Origin: Candidatus Roseilinea mizusawaensis
GTDB lineage: Bacteria; Chloroflexota; Anaerolineae; J036; Brachytrichaceae
Length of the DNA stretch: 64,000 nucleotides
Reading direction: 5' to 3'
Assembly: GCA_016841965.1 (NCBI GenBank)
Contig: JAEANN010000022.1
Span: forward strand, 62,001 to 126,000
Positions 1 through 7,960 of this stretch are shown piece after piece. Every line of letters starts with the position of its first letter. The stretch's first letter is position 1. The notes under the pieces were generated by a model. That model was not told where the DNA came from. It searched no databases and saw nothing but the letters and a program-made list of their open reading frames with translations. The translations under genes were made by a program, and so were the position numbers.

Positions 1-88
1 GCCACAACCAGCATCCCTTCCACAGTCAATCCAGTTATAGTTGATAGACCAGTGGCGTGAGCCAACAAAAATTGGAGAACAGAGCACC

Positions 89-895
89 ATGTATCTGCAA
101 AATCGAGTAGCGATTGTCACAGGCGCGAGCAAGGAGATTGGCGCAGCTATGGCTGTGGCGCTGGCGCGTGAAGGCGCAGCAGTTGTGGCGCACTATGCAA
201 CAGATTCGGCGCCGGCCCAGGCTGTTGTAAATCGCATTGTGGCAGAGGGGGGACGTGCGATTCTGTTTGGCTGCGATTGTAGCCGCGTGTCTGATAACAT
301 GGCTTTGGCCCAGGCTGCCATTGATGCTTTTGGCCGGCTGGATATCTTTGTCGCCAACGCCGGCATCACTCGCTTTGGCGCATTCCTCTCTTACACCGAG
401 GCAGACTACGATAGCGTGCTCGACTTGAACTTGAAGGGCAGCTTCTTCGGCGCGCAAGCTGCGGCCCGACACATGATCGCGCAGCGACGCCAACACCCAG
501 AAGACACTTACGGCGGACGGATCGTGTTCAGCTCTTCCGTCGCCGGGAGTGTGGCTATTCCGGGCCTGGCCGCTTATGGCGCGAGTAAAGCCGGCCTCAA
601 CCATCTGGCAAAAACACTGGCCGTCGAGCTGGGGCCTTATGGCATCACTGTGAATGCACTCGGCATTGGGCCAACCACCAATACCCGCAATCTGCGCGAC
701 GATCCTCAGTATGAGGAACATTGGGCCAGCTTGCTGCCGATTGGCCGGGCGATGCGCCCGGAGGATTCAGCAGCAGCACTGATGTACCTCGTCTCGCCGG
801 CTGCATCTGGCGTCACGGGCGCGACGCTGATGGTTGAAGGCGGCCAGTCGCTGCAATCGGTGTTGCCGGCAGCCGAGTTGGAGCGGGGCCGATAA
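89..895 (+). CDS. SDR family NAD(P)-dependent oxidoreductase
   Basis: A 268-residue classical short-chain dehydrogenase. The nucleotide-binding loop reads TGASKEIG at residues 11-18, with Glu where the family usually has the middle Gly of TGxxxGxG. ANAG follows the beta4 strand, the active-site Ser lies in FSSSVAGS, and the catalytic pair is in YGASK. The C-terminal VEGG motif is also typical. I chose ATG 89 because GGAGA lies about 11 bases upstream; an in-frame start at 41 has no such site. The stop is 8 bp before the FGGY kinase start, so the two probably form an operon for oxidising and phosphorylating a sugar or polyol. Substrate is not readable from sequence. Confidence 0.9.
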   Translation: MYLQNRVAIVTGASKEIGAAMAVALAREGAAVVAHYATDSAPAQAVVNRIVAEGGRAILFGCDCSRVSDNMALAQAAIDAFGRLDIFVANAGITRFGAFLSYTEADYDSVLDLNLKGSFFGAQAAARHMIAQRRQHPEDTYGGRIVFSSSVAGSVAIPGLAAYGASKAGLNHLAKTLAVELGPYGITVNALGIGPTTNTRNLRDDPQYEEHWASLLPIGRAMRPEDSAAALMYLVSPAASGVTGATLMVEGGQSLQSVLPAAELERGR

Positions 896-903
896 ACACG
901 ACG

Positions 904-2484
904 ATGGTTCTGGTGCTCGACCTGGGCAGTTCGGCGACCCGCGCCCTGCTCTACGATGAACAGGCGCAATTGCAAAGCAACACGATTGCTCGCCAACCCT
1001 TCGAGTTTCGCGCCGGGGCAGATGGCCGCAGCGAAGACGATCCAGATGCCGCCCTGACGCGCGTCGAAGCCGTCATCGACGGGGCGCTCTCCGGCGCACA
1101 GATTGGACAGTCACCCATCAGGGCGATCGGCATCTCGGCGTACGCATGCAGCTTGCTATGCCTGGATGAGCGCGGCAATCCACTCACCCCTGTGTTCACC
1201 TACGCAGACACGCGCGCCGCAGAGGATGCGCGGGCGCTGCGGCATGAGCTGGATGAGATCGCGGCGCTTCAACGCACCGGCTGCAGGATTCGCGCCAATT
1301 ACTGGCCGGCGCGCCTGGCCTGGCTCAAACGCACGCAGCCGGCTGTGTTCAGCCGGACGCGCTGGTTCGTCTCGCTAGCCGACTACCTTGGTCTGAAACT
1401 GTTCGGCCGATTGCGCGCCGGCATTTCAACCTCCTCGTGGAGCGGGATGCTCGACCGGCAGACCGGCGATTGGGACGAGACATGGCTCACGCACCTGGGC
1501 ATCGCGCGCGATCAATTGCCGCCTGTTGCGCAAGATGGCGAGACGTTGCGCGGGTTGGCCGGCCGGTATGCCAGGCGCTGGCCGGCCCTGCGCGAGGCAG
1601 CGTATTACCCGCCGTTGGGCGACGGCGCTGCAGCCAATCTCGGCAGCGGCTGCGTGGACGACTCGCGCATTGCGATCACCATTGGCAGCACCGCTGCGAT
1701 TCGCGTCGTTATCGGTCGTCGGTCGTCGGTTGCCAGTAGTCAGAACACAGAAGACAGAGCACAGAATACACAATACGCGACACGCAATCCAGCGCATGAG
1801 ATGCGGGGGGTGGAAATCCCCCCGGCGCTGTGGTTGTACCGCGTCGACCATACGCGCGACCTGATCGGCGGAGCGACCACCGAAGGCGGCAATGTGTTTG
1901 CCTGGCTGCACGCCACACTGAAGCTGCCGGATAGCAACGCGCTGGAAGCTGAGTTGAGCGCCATGCGCCCGGATGGTCATGGGCTGACGGTGTTGCCCAT
2001 GTTTGGCGGCGAGCGCAGTCCCGGCTTCTCAGACGACGCGCGCGCCACGCTGCACGGGCTGAGTTTCGACACCACGCCGGCTGCTATCGCGCGGGCGTGC
2101 ATGGAGAGCATTGCCTTCCGGCTCGCCCTAATTCACGACGCGCTGCGCGAGGTGCGCCAAACTACGGGCCAGAGCGCGCTCATCGCCAGCGGCGGCGCGC
2201 TGCTCGCGTCGCCGACATGGCGGCAGATCATCGCAGATGTCACCGGCGTCCCCGTGCAAGTGTGCGAGGAGCCAGAAGCCACCAGCCGGGGAGCTGCGCT
2301 GTTGGCATTGCATCAGTCGGGGGTGTTGCCCGATCTGGCTGCCCTGCCGGCGCGCCTGGGACGGCTACACGAGCCAGACACAACCCGCGACACCATTTAC
2401 CAAGCAGCCATGCAACGGCAAGTCGAGTTGTACCGGCTGCTTGTGGGCCACACCCCGTCGTGGGGGAGGCTGTCTTGGCGCTGA
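904..2484 (+). CDS. FGGY-family carbohydrate kinase with repeat insertion
   Basis: A 526-residue kinase of the FGGY (gluconokinase/xylulokinase) superfamily. It starts with the phosphate-binding strand LDLGSSATRALLYD, has the GDGAAANLGSG and TIGSTAAIR segments in the middle, and the C-terminal IASGGALLASPTWRQII motif. The family phosphorylates sugars or sugar acids with ATP. Between TIGSTAAIRVV and the conserved PPALWLYRVD there is a roughly 30-residue insert rich in R, S, N, Q and T, encoded by a 77-bp array of 7-bp repeats. It lengthens the protein beyond the usual 490-500 residues. The insert sits at the start of the second actin-like domain, so activity is uncertain. ATG 904 has only a weak ribosome site. 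Confidence 0.88.
   Translation: MVLVLDLGSSATRALLYDEQAQLQSNTIARQPFEFRAGADGRSEDDPDAALTRVEAVIDGALSGAQIGQSPIRAIGISAYACSLLCLDERGNPLTPVFTYADTRAAEDARALRHELDEIAALQRTGCRIRANYWPARLAWLKRTQPAVFSRTRWFVSLADYLGLKLFGRLRAGISTSSWSGMLDRQTGDWDETWLTHLGIARDQLPPVAQDGETLRGLAGRYARRWPALREAAYYPPLGDGAAANLGSGCVDDSRIAITIGSTAAIRVVIGRRSSVASSQNTEDRAQNTQYATRNPAHEMRGVEIPPALWLYRVDHTRDLIGGATTEGGNVFAWLHATLKLPDSNALEAELSAMRPDGHGLTVLPMFGGERSPGFSDDARATLHGLSFDTTPAAIARACMESIAFRLALIHDALREVRQTTGQSALIASGGALLASPTWRQIIADVTGVPVQVCEEPEATSRGAALLALHQSGVLPDLAALPARLGRLHEPDTTRDTIYQAAMQRQVELYRLLVGHTPSWGRLSWR
1711..1787. repeat. Heptamer tandem array inside FGGY kinase
   Basis: Eleven consecutive degenerate 7-bp units, including ATCGGTC, GTCGGTC, GTCAGAA, CACAGAA, GACAGAG, CACAGAA and TACACAA. 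The phase is unbroken over 77 bp. The units resemble those at 35582-35747 and 34695-34736. This is the only copy of the family lying in the middle of a coding region. Confidence 0.85.
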
Positions 2485-2493
2485 ATTGCACCT

Positions 2494-2520
2494 GTAGGGC
2501 AAGCCGGCGGTTTGCCCTAC
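2494..2520. terminator. Hairpin after kinase gene
   Basis: Perfect 9-bp inverted repeat GTAGGGCAA / TTGCCCTAC with a 9-nt loop, starting 10 bp after the kinase stop. No clear T-run follows, so termination may be weak or factor-assisted. Confidence 0.55.
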
Positions 2521-2644
2521 CTCTGCGCGCAGATTGCTTTGTACACGATTCACGCTGCAGCGGGTTTCTGGCCCAGCCCGGATACAATCACTACAACGAT
2601 GCGATGGCCCATGCTGTCGCAGAAGGTGAAACGGGATACCGGCA

Positions 2645-2881
2645 ATGCGAACAGTGATCTTGATCGTCGTGGCGCTCGGGCTGATCCTGGTGGCTATCGG
2701 ACTGATCGCAATCCTTCGTGCGCGCATCGCGCAAGCGATAGAGCAGCGGCGGGTCGAGCGAGGCGACCCGCAGATCATCGAAGGCCGGGCGCGCGTGGTG
2801 GAGAAAGACGAGCGCGGGCCGTCGTCGGGCCGGCCACAAGACAACACGAACCGGGCCGGTAATCGGCGTGACAGCGGATAA
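2645..2881 (+). CDS. Small single-pass membrane protein
   Basis: A 78-residue protein with one N-terminal hydrophobic helix (residues about 3-25, VILIVVALGLILVAIGLIAI). A charged cytoplasmic tail follows, rich in Arg, Glu and Asp. I recognise no family. It lies 24 bp upstream of another small membrane protein on the same strand and the two are probably co-transcribed. TACAAT about 60 bp upstream could be a -10 element, but no good -35 is visible. The plausible composition supports it as real. Confidence 0.6.
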   Translation: MRTVILIVVALGLILVAIGLIAILRARIAQAIEQRRVERGDPQIIEGRARVVEKDERGPSSGRPQDNTNRAGNRRDSG

Positions 2882-2905
2882 CCTGCGGCTTATCCTTTGC
2901 GTGCC

Positions 2906-3262
2906 ATGTCAACGCTTCTGGTCATCGCCATCTGGGCCTTATTTGTGGTGGCCCTGCCCTGCGTCCTGGGCGCGCTCGTGGCGCTGCCTTTCTGGCTGAA
3001 AGGGCGCACGACAGCGGGCAACATTGCCGGCTCGACTGCTATTGGTCTGACCATTGTGCTGCTGATCTGGCGGCAGCTAGGCGCCTATTTCGAGGCGCAA
3101 GGATTGTGCGCCGGCGCGAACTGTCCGTCTGCCGAAGGCACAGTGGTGGCCTTGCTGGTCATGGCCGGCCTGGGCTGGGTGGACACGCTGGTGCTGCTGA
3201 TGCTGGGGGGCGCTGTGGAAGACCGCCGCAAACGCAGACAGTTTGACCGCAGCCGGCTGTGA
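2906..3262 (+). CDS. Small multi-pass membrane protein
   Basis: About 118 residues with three predicted membrane helices (roughly residues 5-30, 38-58 and 82-105). The last loop carries two Cys (LCAGANC) and the C-terminus is basic. I do not recognise a family. ATG 2906 is preferred over the in-frame TTG at 2897. It directly follows the single-pass protein and precedes an efflux-adaptor relic on the opposite strand. Confidence 0.6.
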   Translation: MSTLLVIAIWALFVVALPCVLGALVALPFWLKGRTTAGNIAGSTAIGLTIVLLIWRQLGAYFEAQGLCAGANCPSAEGTVVALLVMAGLGWVDTLVLLMLGGAVEDRRKRRQFDRSRL

Positions 3263-3271
3263 CACCACGCG

Positions 3272-3555
3272 TCATTCGATCTGGATGTCCACCTGCCCGG
3301 TCATGCCGGACAACAACATCTTGTCCGTTGGGTCGAGCGCGATGAGCACGGTAAACGGCGCCGTGCTGCCTTGCACGTTGATAGCCGAACATGTGCAGAT
3401 AGGCCGGCTTGACCAGCCGATGCAGGGATGCGCGTGTTTGTCAGTGTGTTAAGCCGGCCCTGACCCAACAGCCCGTCGCCGGCGCTCAGCGCGACGATTA
3501 CAGCGCCGACAAACGCGCCGAGACCAACGAGGATTCACTTGATCCACTTTGCCAC
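3272..3555 (-). pseudogene. Relic of HlyD/MacA-type efflux adaptor
   Basis: On the minus strand, a GTG at 3555 opens a frame reading MAKWIK, then a stop (TGA where TGG is expected), then ILVGLGAFVGAVIVALSAG, a typical membrane anchor of an RND/ABC efflux adaptor. After a degraded stretch the frame resumes near 3375 as GSTAPFTVLIALDPTDKMLL and ends SGMTGQVDIQIE-stop. That is the characteristic C-terminal beta-domain of HlyD-family adaptors. Several hundred codons are missing between the two ends. The anchor-coding DNA now also encodes, in another frame, the C-terminus of the neighbouring SDR. Family assignment comes from motif recognition only. Confidence 0.6.
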
Positions 3556-4433
3556 GTGGTTGCCTGTTGTGAGAGACCGGTTTTCGCTTCGCTCCAGGCC
3601 CACAGACGCGCGGCAGCCTGATCGTCCTGCGCGGCAGCCGAGGGCGACACCGCGCGCCGATTGGTGAAATACTGCCCGTTCAGGCCGGCCACGTCCGGCG
3701 ATGTGGCCAGGTAGAGCGAAGTCTGGGCGCCCTGTTCGGGAGATATCGCGGCTACTTTTTGCAATGCCTTCATCATCGCCCCCATCAGCCCACCGTTGTT
3801 GTGGCCGAAGCGGGTCGCCACAAAGCCGGGATGCAGGGCATTGGTCGTCATGCCTGTGTCGCGCAGCCGGCGCGCCAGTTCACGGGTGAACAAAATGTTC
3901 GCCAGCTTGGATTGGCCGTACATGCGCCAGCCGCTATAGCGACGCTGAGCCTCGATGTCATCGAAATCGATCGTGGCTGTGCGGTGCGCGTCAGACGACA
4001 CGTTGACAATCCGCGCATGGTTGCCGGCTCTCAGCGCATCGGCCAGCAGATGGGTGAGCAGGAAATAGTTCAAGTGATTGAGCGCCATGGTCATCTCGAT
4101 GCCATCGGCGCTGACCTGGCGCGCGTTGAAGTACGCGCCGGCGTTGTTGACCAGCACATCTAACTGGTTGTATTTGCGCTTGAACGCATCGGCCAGACGA
4201 TGAATCTGCGCCTGAGAAGACAGATCGGCGACCAGGTATTCGACGTTGAGGTTGCCGGTCGCCTCTCGAATGCGGCGGGCCGAATCGGCGCAGCGCTCGG
4301 CATTGCGCCCCACACCGACAACGGCGGCGCCCATGCGGGCCAGCTCGCGCGCTGTTACTTCGCCAATGCCGGCTGTGGCGCCGGTCACCAGGCAAACTTT
4401 GCCCTGCATGGGCCGTTGTGTAGGTTGTGTCAT
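3498..4433 (-). CDS. SDR oxidoreductase, retinol-dehydrogenase-like
   Basis: A 311-residue short-chain dehydrogenase of the RDH/WWOX-like subgroup. It has TGATAGIG near residue 18, NNAG near residue 95, a serine segment IVNVSSDAHR, and YGQSK as the catalytic Tyr/Lys motif. The start is ATG 4433 (MTQPTQRPMQGKV). The conserved protein should end near WAWSEAKTGL. The last ~25 residues (Ser/Leu-rich) are encoded by DNA of an adjacent decayed adaptor gene read in a different frame, so the original stop seems to have been lost. It is divergently transcribed from the peroxiredoxin. Confidence 0.88.
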   Translation of the reverse strand: MTQPTQRPMQGKVCLVTGATAGIGEVTARELARMGAAVVGVGRNAERCADSARRIREATGNLNVEYLVADLSSQAQIHRLADAFKRKYNQLDVLVNNAGAYFNARQVSADGIEMTMALNHLNYFLLTHLLADALRAGNHARIVNVSSDAHRTATIDFDDIEAQRRYSGWRMYGQSKLANILFTRELARRLRDTGMTTNALHPGFVATRFGHNNGGLMGAMMKALQKVAAISPEQGAQTSLYLATSPDVAGLNGQYFTNRRAVSPSAAAQDDQAAARLWAWSEAKTGLSQQATTWQSGSSESSLVSARLSAL

Positions 4434-4675
4434 CGTTATCTGACTCCCGGTTTATTGCATGTCGCGTATAGGATTTTGTTTTGAGTGATTCGTTTGTGTA
4501 GGGTGGTATGGAGGGCTGAGAGCAACATGAGCCGGGAACGGAAACCGGCTGATAACGGGCGCCGTTCTCACAACCATCTCACCCGTATGGGGTGATGCGC
4601 TCAGGAAAGCATGTCACACTTGCATTCGTCAATAAGCGGCAGATCAAGCTTGCGCAAAAGGGGTGTGGAAGAGCA

Positions 4676-5155
4676 ATGACACAAATGATTCATGAAGGCA
4701 GCGCGCCGCGCGTGGGGCAAGTTGCGCCAGATTTCTCGCTGCCCGATCAGGCCAGCCGGCTTGTGCGACTGAGCGACTATCGCGGCGTCAAAAACGTCGT
4801 GCTGTATTTCTACCCCAAAGACTACACACCCGGCTGCACCGCAGAAGCGTGCGCCTTCCGCGATAGCTACGAGGTGTTCAAAGAGACCGACGCAGAGGTA
4901 ATCGGCGTGAGCATGGACACAGCCGAGTCGCACCGGCGTTTCGCTGTCGATCATCGTCTGCCATTTGTGCTGCTGGCCGACACCGACGGCACAGTGAGCA
5001 AACTGTATCAGGTCAACGGCCTGTTCGGGCTGTGGCGCAAGCGCATCACCTTTGTGATCGACAAAGCCGGCGTCATTCGTCACAGCTTTGAATCGCAACT
5101 GAACGCGACCAGACACATCGACGAAGCGCTGAAAGTGCTGCGCTCGCTTCAGTAG
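4676..5155 (+). CDS. bcp: Thioredoxin-dependent peroxiredoxin (Bcp/PrxQ type)
   Basis: A 159-residue AhpC/TSA-family peroxidase that reduces hydroperoxides in the cytoplasm. The peroxidatic Cys lies in YPKDYTPGCTAEACAFRD, with the resolving Cys five residues later as in PrxQ/Bcp. DFSLPDQ precedes it, and the C-terminal ITFVIDKAGVIRH strand is conserved. ATG 4676 is preferred because GGAAGAG lies just upstream; the frame stays open back to a GTG at 4592, which lacks support. It likely uses a thioredoxin such as the one at 22332-22658. Confidence 0.93.
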   Translation: MTQMIHEGSAPRVGQVAPDFSLPDQASRLVRLSDYRGVKNVVLYFYPKDYTPGCTAEACAFRDSYEVFKETDAEVIGVSMDTAESHRRFAVDHRLPFVLLADTDGTVSKLYQVNGLFGLWRKRITFVIDKAGVIRHSFESQLNATRHIDEALKVLRSLQ

Positions 5156-5172
5156 CGCGCCCCGGCGGTACG

Positions 5173-7782
5173 CTACAGTTTCAATGTCACACCTTCGCCG
5201 GCCTGTAGGATCAGCGGCGGATCGAACATCACCTTCACACCGGATCTCTCGCGGCGAGCAGTCGCGCCGGACGGCAAACTGGCCTTCTTACCAAGTTTGA
5301 GGCCGCCCAGGTTCAACTCGCGCAGGGTGAGCGTGCCATAGTCCACGCGCACAGTCGCGCTTGCGCCTGATGGCGTCACGCGCTGCTGATATGCGCCCCA
5401 GCCGGAGCCGGCCGTCCACACACAGCGGAAGTTGGCAGCGTTGACGCGCGGGGCGAAAGACATGGATTGCGCCGGCGCGCTGTACTGATACCCACTCAGC
5501 GCCAGAACCAGCGACCAGCTCGACATGGCACGCGCATAGTGGTTGCCACACTCGAACTCATTCCAGGGATTGCGACGGATGCCGTCGTGGCGCGCGCGGA
5601 CGCCCTCCACGATGCGCAGGCCGGCATCCACCTCGCCCTCATAGATCAGGCCAGCCGCCACCTGATACTCGATGCCGGTCCAGGCTTCGTCGCCATAGAC
5701 GGTGGGCAACTCGGGCCGGCCGCCTTTGGGCCACGTGCAAATCGCCAGGCCGGCTTCATCGTTCAGCGCATACACACGCTGCATGTTGGGCACACTGCGC
5801 ATGGCTGTGCGCCAGTTGTACTTGAAAATGCTGCGCATGGCCTTGCGCACCCGCTTTGGGTCCAGCACATAGCCGAGGCCGACCACATGGCTCAGCCACT
5901 GGCCGAGCAATTGATCGGACAAACAGCCCTTGCCATACTGATATTTGGGAAACGGATCATGAGGCGATTGCAGATCGGCCGGCACAAGCAACAGCGGCGA
6001 GACCTCAATCTTCTGCTGATAGTATTCGCCGTTCCACAGCCATTGTTCGATATTGCGGCGGCCGCTTTCGTAGAGCGATTGATATTCGGCCGCTTTGTCC
6101 GGCTCGCCCAGATAGGCGGCCATCTGCGCAGCGGCGCGCAACGCGCCCAGGTACAGCGCGCCCATCATCGTGTTCGGGCCAAAGTACTCGATGTCATAGG
6201 TATTGTGCTGCCGGCCCTCCATCACACCGTCCTTGTCACGGTCCCAGGCGTGCGGGTTGGCTTCGCTCCAGGCATATTCAACCGCGCGTTTGACCCCCGG
6301 CCAAATGGCGCGCAGGAAGTCGTCGTCGCCGCTAAGCTGCCACTCGCGATAAGCCTTGAGCACAGTGCCCATTTGTCCATCGGCGGCAGCGACAAAGTTC
6401 CAGAAGCGACCGGATGACAAGGGCAGCAAGGTGCGGAAGCTCATCTTGCCGTCGGCGTCTGTGTTGTGTGTGAAATCGGTCAGGCGCATGGTGCGTTCGA
6501 GAGCAGGAAACAGGAAAGCCAGCGCCTGCTCATAATTCCAAACGTGCGTGCAGTTCATCGGGCAGCAGCCGCCGCCGGCGTGGCAACCCTCGAAGGCGTG
6601 GACGCGCCCGTCCGCAAGCCGCAGCACGGTGGTGGTGCGCAGGATGCTGGCCTGACTGGAAGCGGCATCGAGCACTGCAGCCGGCAAAGTACTGGCAAAC
6701 AAGGTATTGCGCCACAAGCGTGTTTCGCGCTCCAGGCGCTCGAAGTTGCCGGCCACATATTCAGCCACATCCCAGGCGTCGCGCCAGCGCGCGCCGCTCC
6801 AGGTGCGCAACATGGCGTTCGACACACCCTCGCCCTCGCCAGGATTCCAGTAATTGCGCAGGTTCGGGAAATGCCAGGTCAGCACAAGCGTGAAGGCGCG
6901 CGATTCACCCGGCTTGAGCGTGAACGGCGCGCACAACGAACATTCGAGGAAACGGCCGGCTGCTGCGCTGAAAGGTTCCATCACCGGCTCGATGCGGCCA
7001 TCGGCGCTGAAGTCGTTCCACAACATTTGCAGGCCATCCCACCAGCCGCCCTGATACCAGTGCGTTTGCAGAGTATGCGACAGGCCGGCGGTCGCCCCCA
7101 CAAACGCCAACGCCGCCGAGCCGAAGAATTCGCTGGCCGGCTCGATGCTGGGATTGCTCATGTAGATGCCGGACAGGGCATCGCCAGTGCGCGCTTCATT
7201 CATACTGCCGCCAGGATCGTAGCCATGCACCTCGGCGTCCCAGCCATCGCGGCCCAGCTTGAGCCGGTTGACGGGATTGCAGAACGCAGACAGCAGAGAC
7301 GCCTCGATGGGCTGCCGGGTGGGATTGGTGAAGCGCCACACAAACACCGCGCAGGGAATGCTGGAGTCATCGGCGTTCAACGGAATGAACGGGTTGAAGA
7401 CTTCTAGCTCGACCTGCAAGGGGACATCCGGATCGCTCAGTTCAAGCGTGGCAAACGGGTACGCGCCACGAAAGACAGCTTCGCGCATACGGGGGGCGCC
7501 GGCGGCGCGGCCGTTGTCAAATCCGCCCCCCCCACGATCGGTGAAGGGCGGCAGATACTCGCGTTCGAGCAATCGGGTCACAGCCGGCTTGCCGCGTGAC
7601 TTGACCCACAACGCAAAAAAAGTGTTGCGCGGGGCATTACCTTTCCAGGGGCGGTTATAGATCTCGACGTCAGTCAGTTGGCCGCGCCCGCCAATCGAGA
7701 TTGTGCCGGTGCCAATACCGCCAATCGGCATAGCGACCTCGTGGAGGGACGGGCCGGTGAACGCGCGGATTGTGTTGGCCAT
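5173..7782 (-). CDS. GH116 (GBA2-like) glycosidase
   Basis: An 869-residue protein of the non-lysosomal glucosylceramidase/bacterial beta-glucosidase family GH116. The N-terminal beta-sandwich (about 1-340) starts with PIGGIGTGTISIGGRGQL. The C-terminal (alpha/alpha)6 domain carries NCTHVWNYEQALAFLFP, where the family nucleophile Glu is expected. HNTYDIEYFGPNTMMGALYL carries the expected acid/base Asp. There is no signal peptide, so it is probably cytoplasmic, hydrolysing beta-glucosides or beta-xylosides taken up from outside. Length matches bacterial members. It runs convergent with the peroxiredoxin, with only 17 bp between the stops. Catalytic residue assignment is by family analogy. Confidence 0.9.
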   Translation of the reverse strand: MANTIRAFTGPSLHEVAMPIGGIGTGTISIGGRGQLTDVEIYNRPWKGNAPRNTFFALWVKSRGKPAVTRLLEREYLPPFTDRGGGGFDNGRAAGAPRMREAVFRGAYPFATLELSDPDVPLQVELEVFNPFIPLNADDSSIPCAVFVWRFTNPTRQPIEASLLSAFCNPVNRLKLGRDGWDAEVHGYDPGGSMNEARTGDALSGIYMSNPSIEPASEFFGSAALAFVGATAGLSHTLQTHWYQGGWWDGLQMLWNDFSADGRIEPVMEPFSAAAGRFLECSLCAPFTLKPGESRAFTLVLTWHFPNLRNYWNPGEGEGVSNAMLRTWSGARWRDAWDVAEYVAGNFERLERETRLWRNTLFASTLPAAVLDAASSQASILRTTTVLRLADGRVHAFEGCHAGGGCCPMNCTHVWNYEQALAFLFPALERTMRLTDFTHNTDADGKMSFRTLLPLSSGRFWNFVAAADGQMGTVLKAYREWQLSGDDDFLRAIWPGVKRAVEYAWSEANPHAWDRDKDGVMEGRQHNTYDIEYFGPNTMMGALYLGALRAAAQMAAYLGEPDKAAEYQSLYESGRRNIEQWLWNGEYYQQKIEVSPLLLVPADLQSPHDPFPKYQYGKGCLSDQLLGQWLSHVVGLGYVLDPKRVRKAMRSIFKYNWRTAMRSVPNMQRVYALNDEAGLAICTWPKGGRPELPTVYGDEAWTGIEYQVAAGLIYEGEVDAGLRIVEGVRARHDGIRRNPWNEFECGNHYARAMSSWSLVLALSGYQYSAPAQSMSFAPRVNAANFRCVWTAGSGWGAYQQRVTPSGASATVRVDYGTLTLRELNLGGLKLGKKASLPSGATARRERSGVKVMFDPPLILQAGEGVTLKL

Positions 7783-7800
7783 ACGCCCATTGTAGCAATC

Positions 7801-7936
7801 GAATCATCGGGTCATCGGAGTATCGGGGTATGGAGCAGTCGAGCAAATCACTCACTCGCCCACTCACTCGCCCACTCACTCACTCATTCACTCGCCCACT
7901 CACTCACTCATTCACTCATTCACTCATTTACTCAAT
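7801..7936. repeat. Low-complexity tandem repeats between GH116 and histidine kinase
   Basis: Two repeat types. At 7801-7827 there are degenerate 8-mers (ATCATCGG, GTCATCGG, AGTATCGG). At about 7848-7936 there is a tetramer-based array built from CACT, CGCC and CATT units, with a higher-order CACTCACTCGCC 12-mer. The array occupies the divergent promoter space and ends about 25 bp before the kinase ATG, so it may affect expression. Its period differs from the 7-bp family elsewhere. Confidence 0.85.
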
Positions 7937-7960
7937 GGCTCAATCCACTACAATGTCGCC

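Noticed and set aside
1805-1823. GGGGGG...CCCCCC hairpin within the FGGY kinase
   Set aside because: It lies in coding sequence next to the repeat insert and has no T-run. It is probably a composition effect rather than a terminator.
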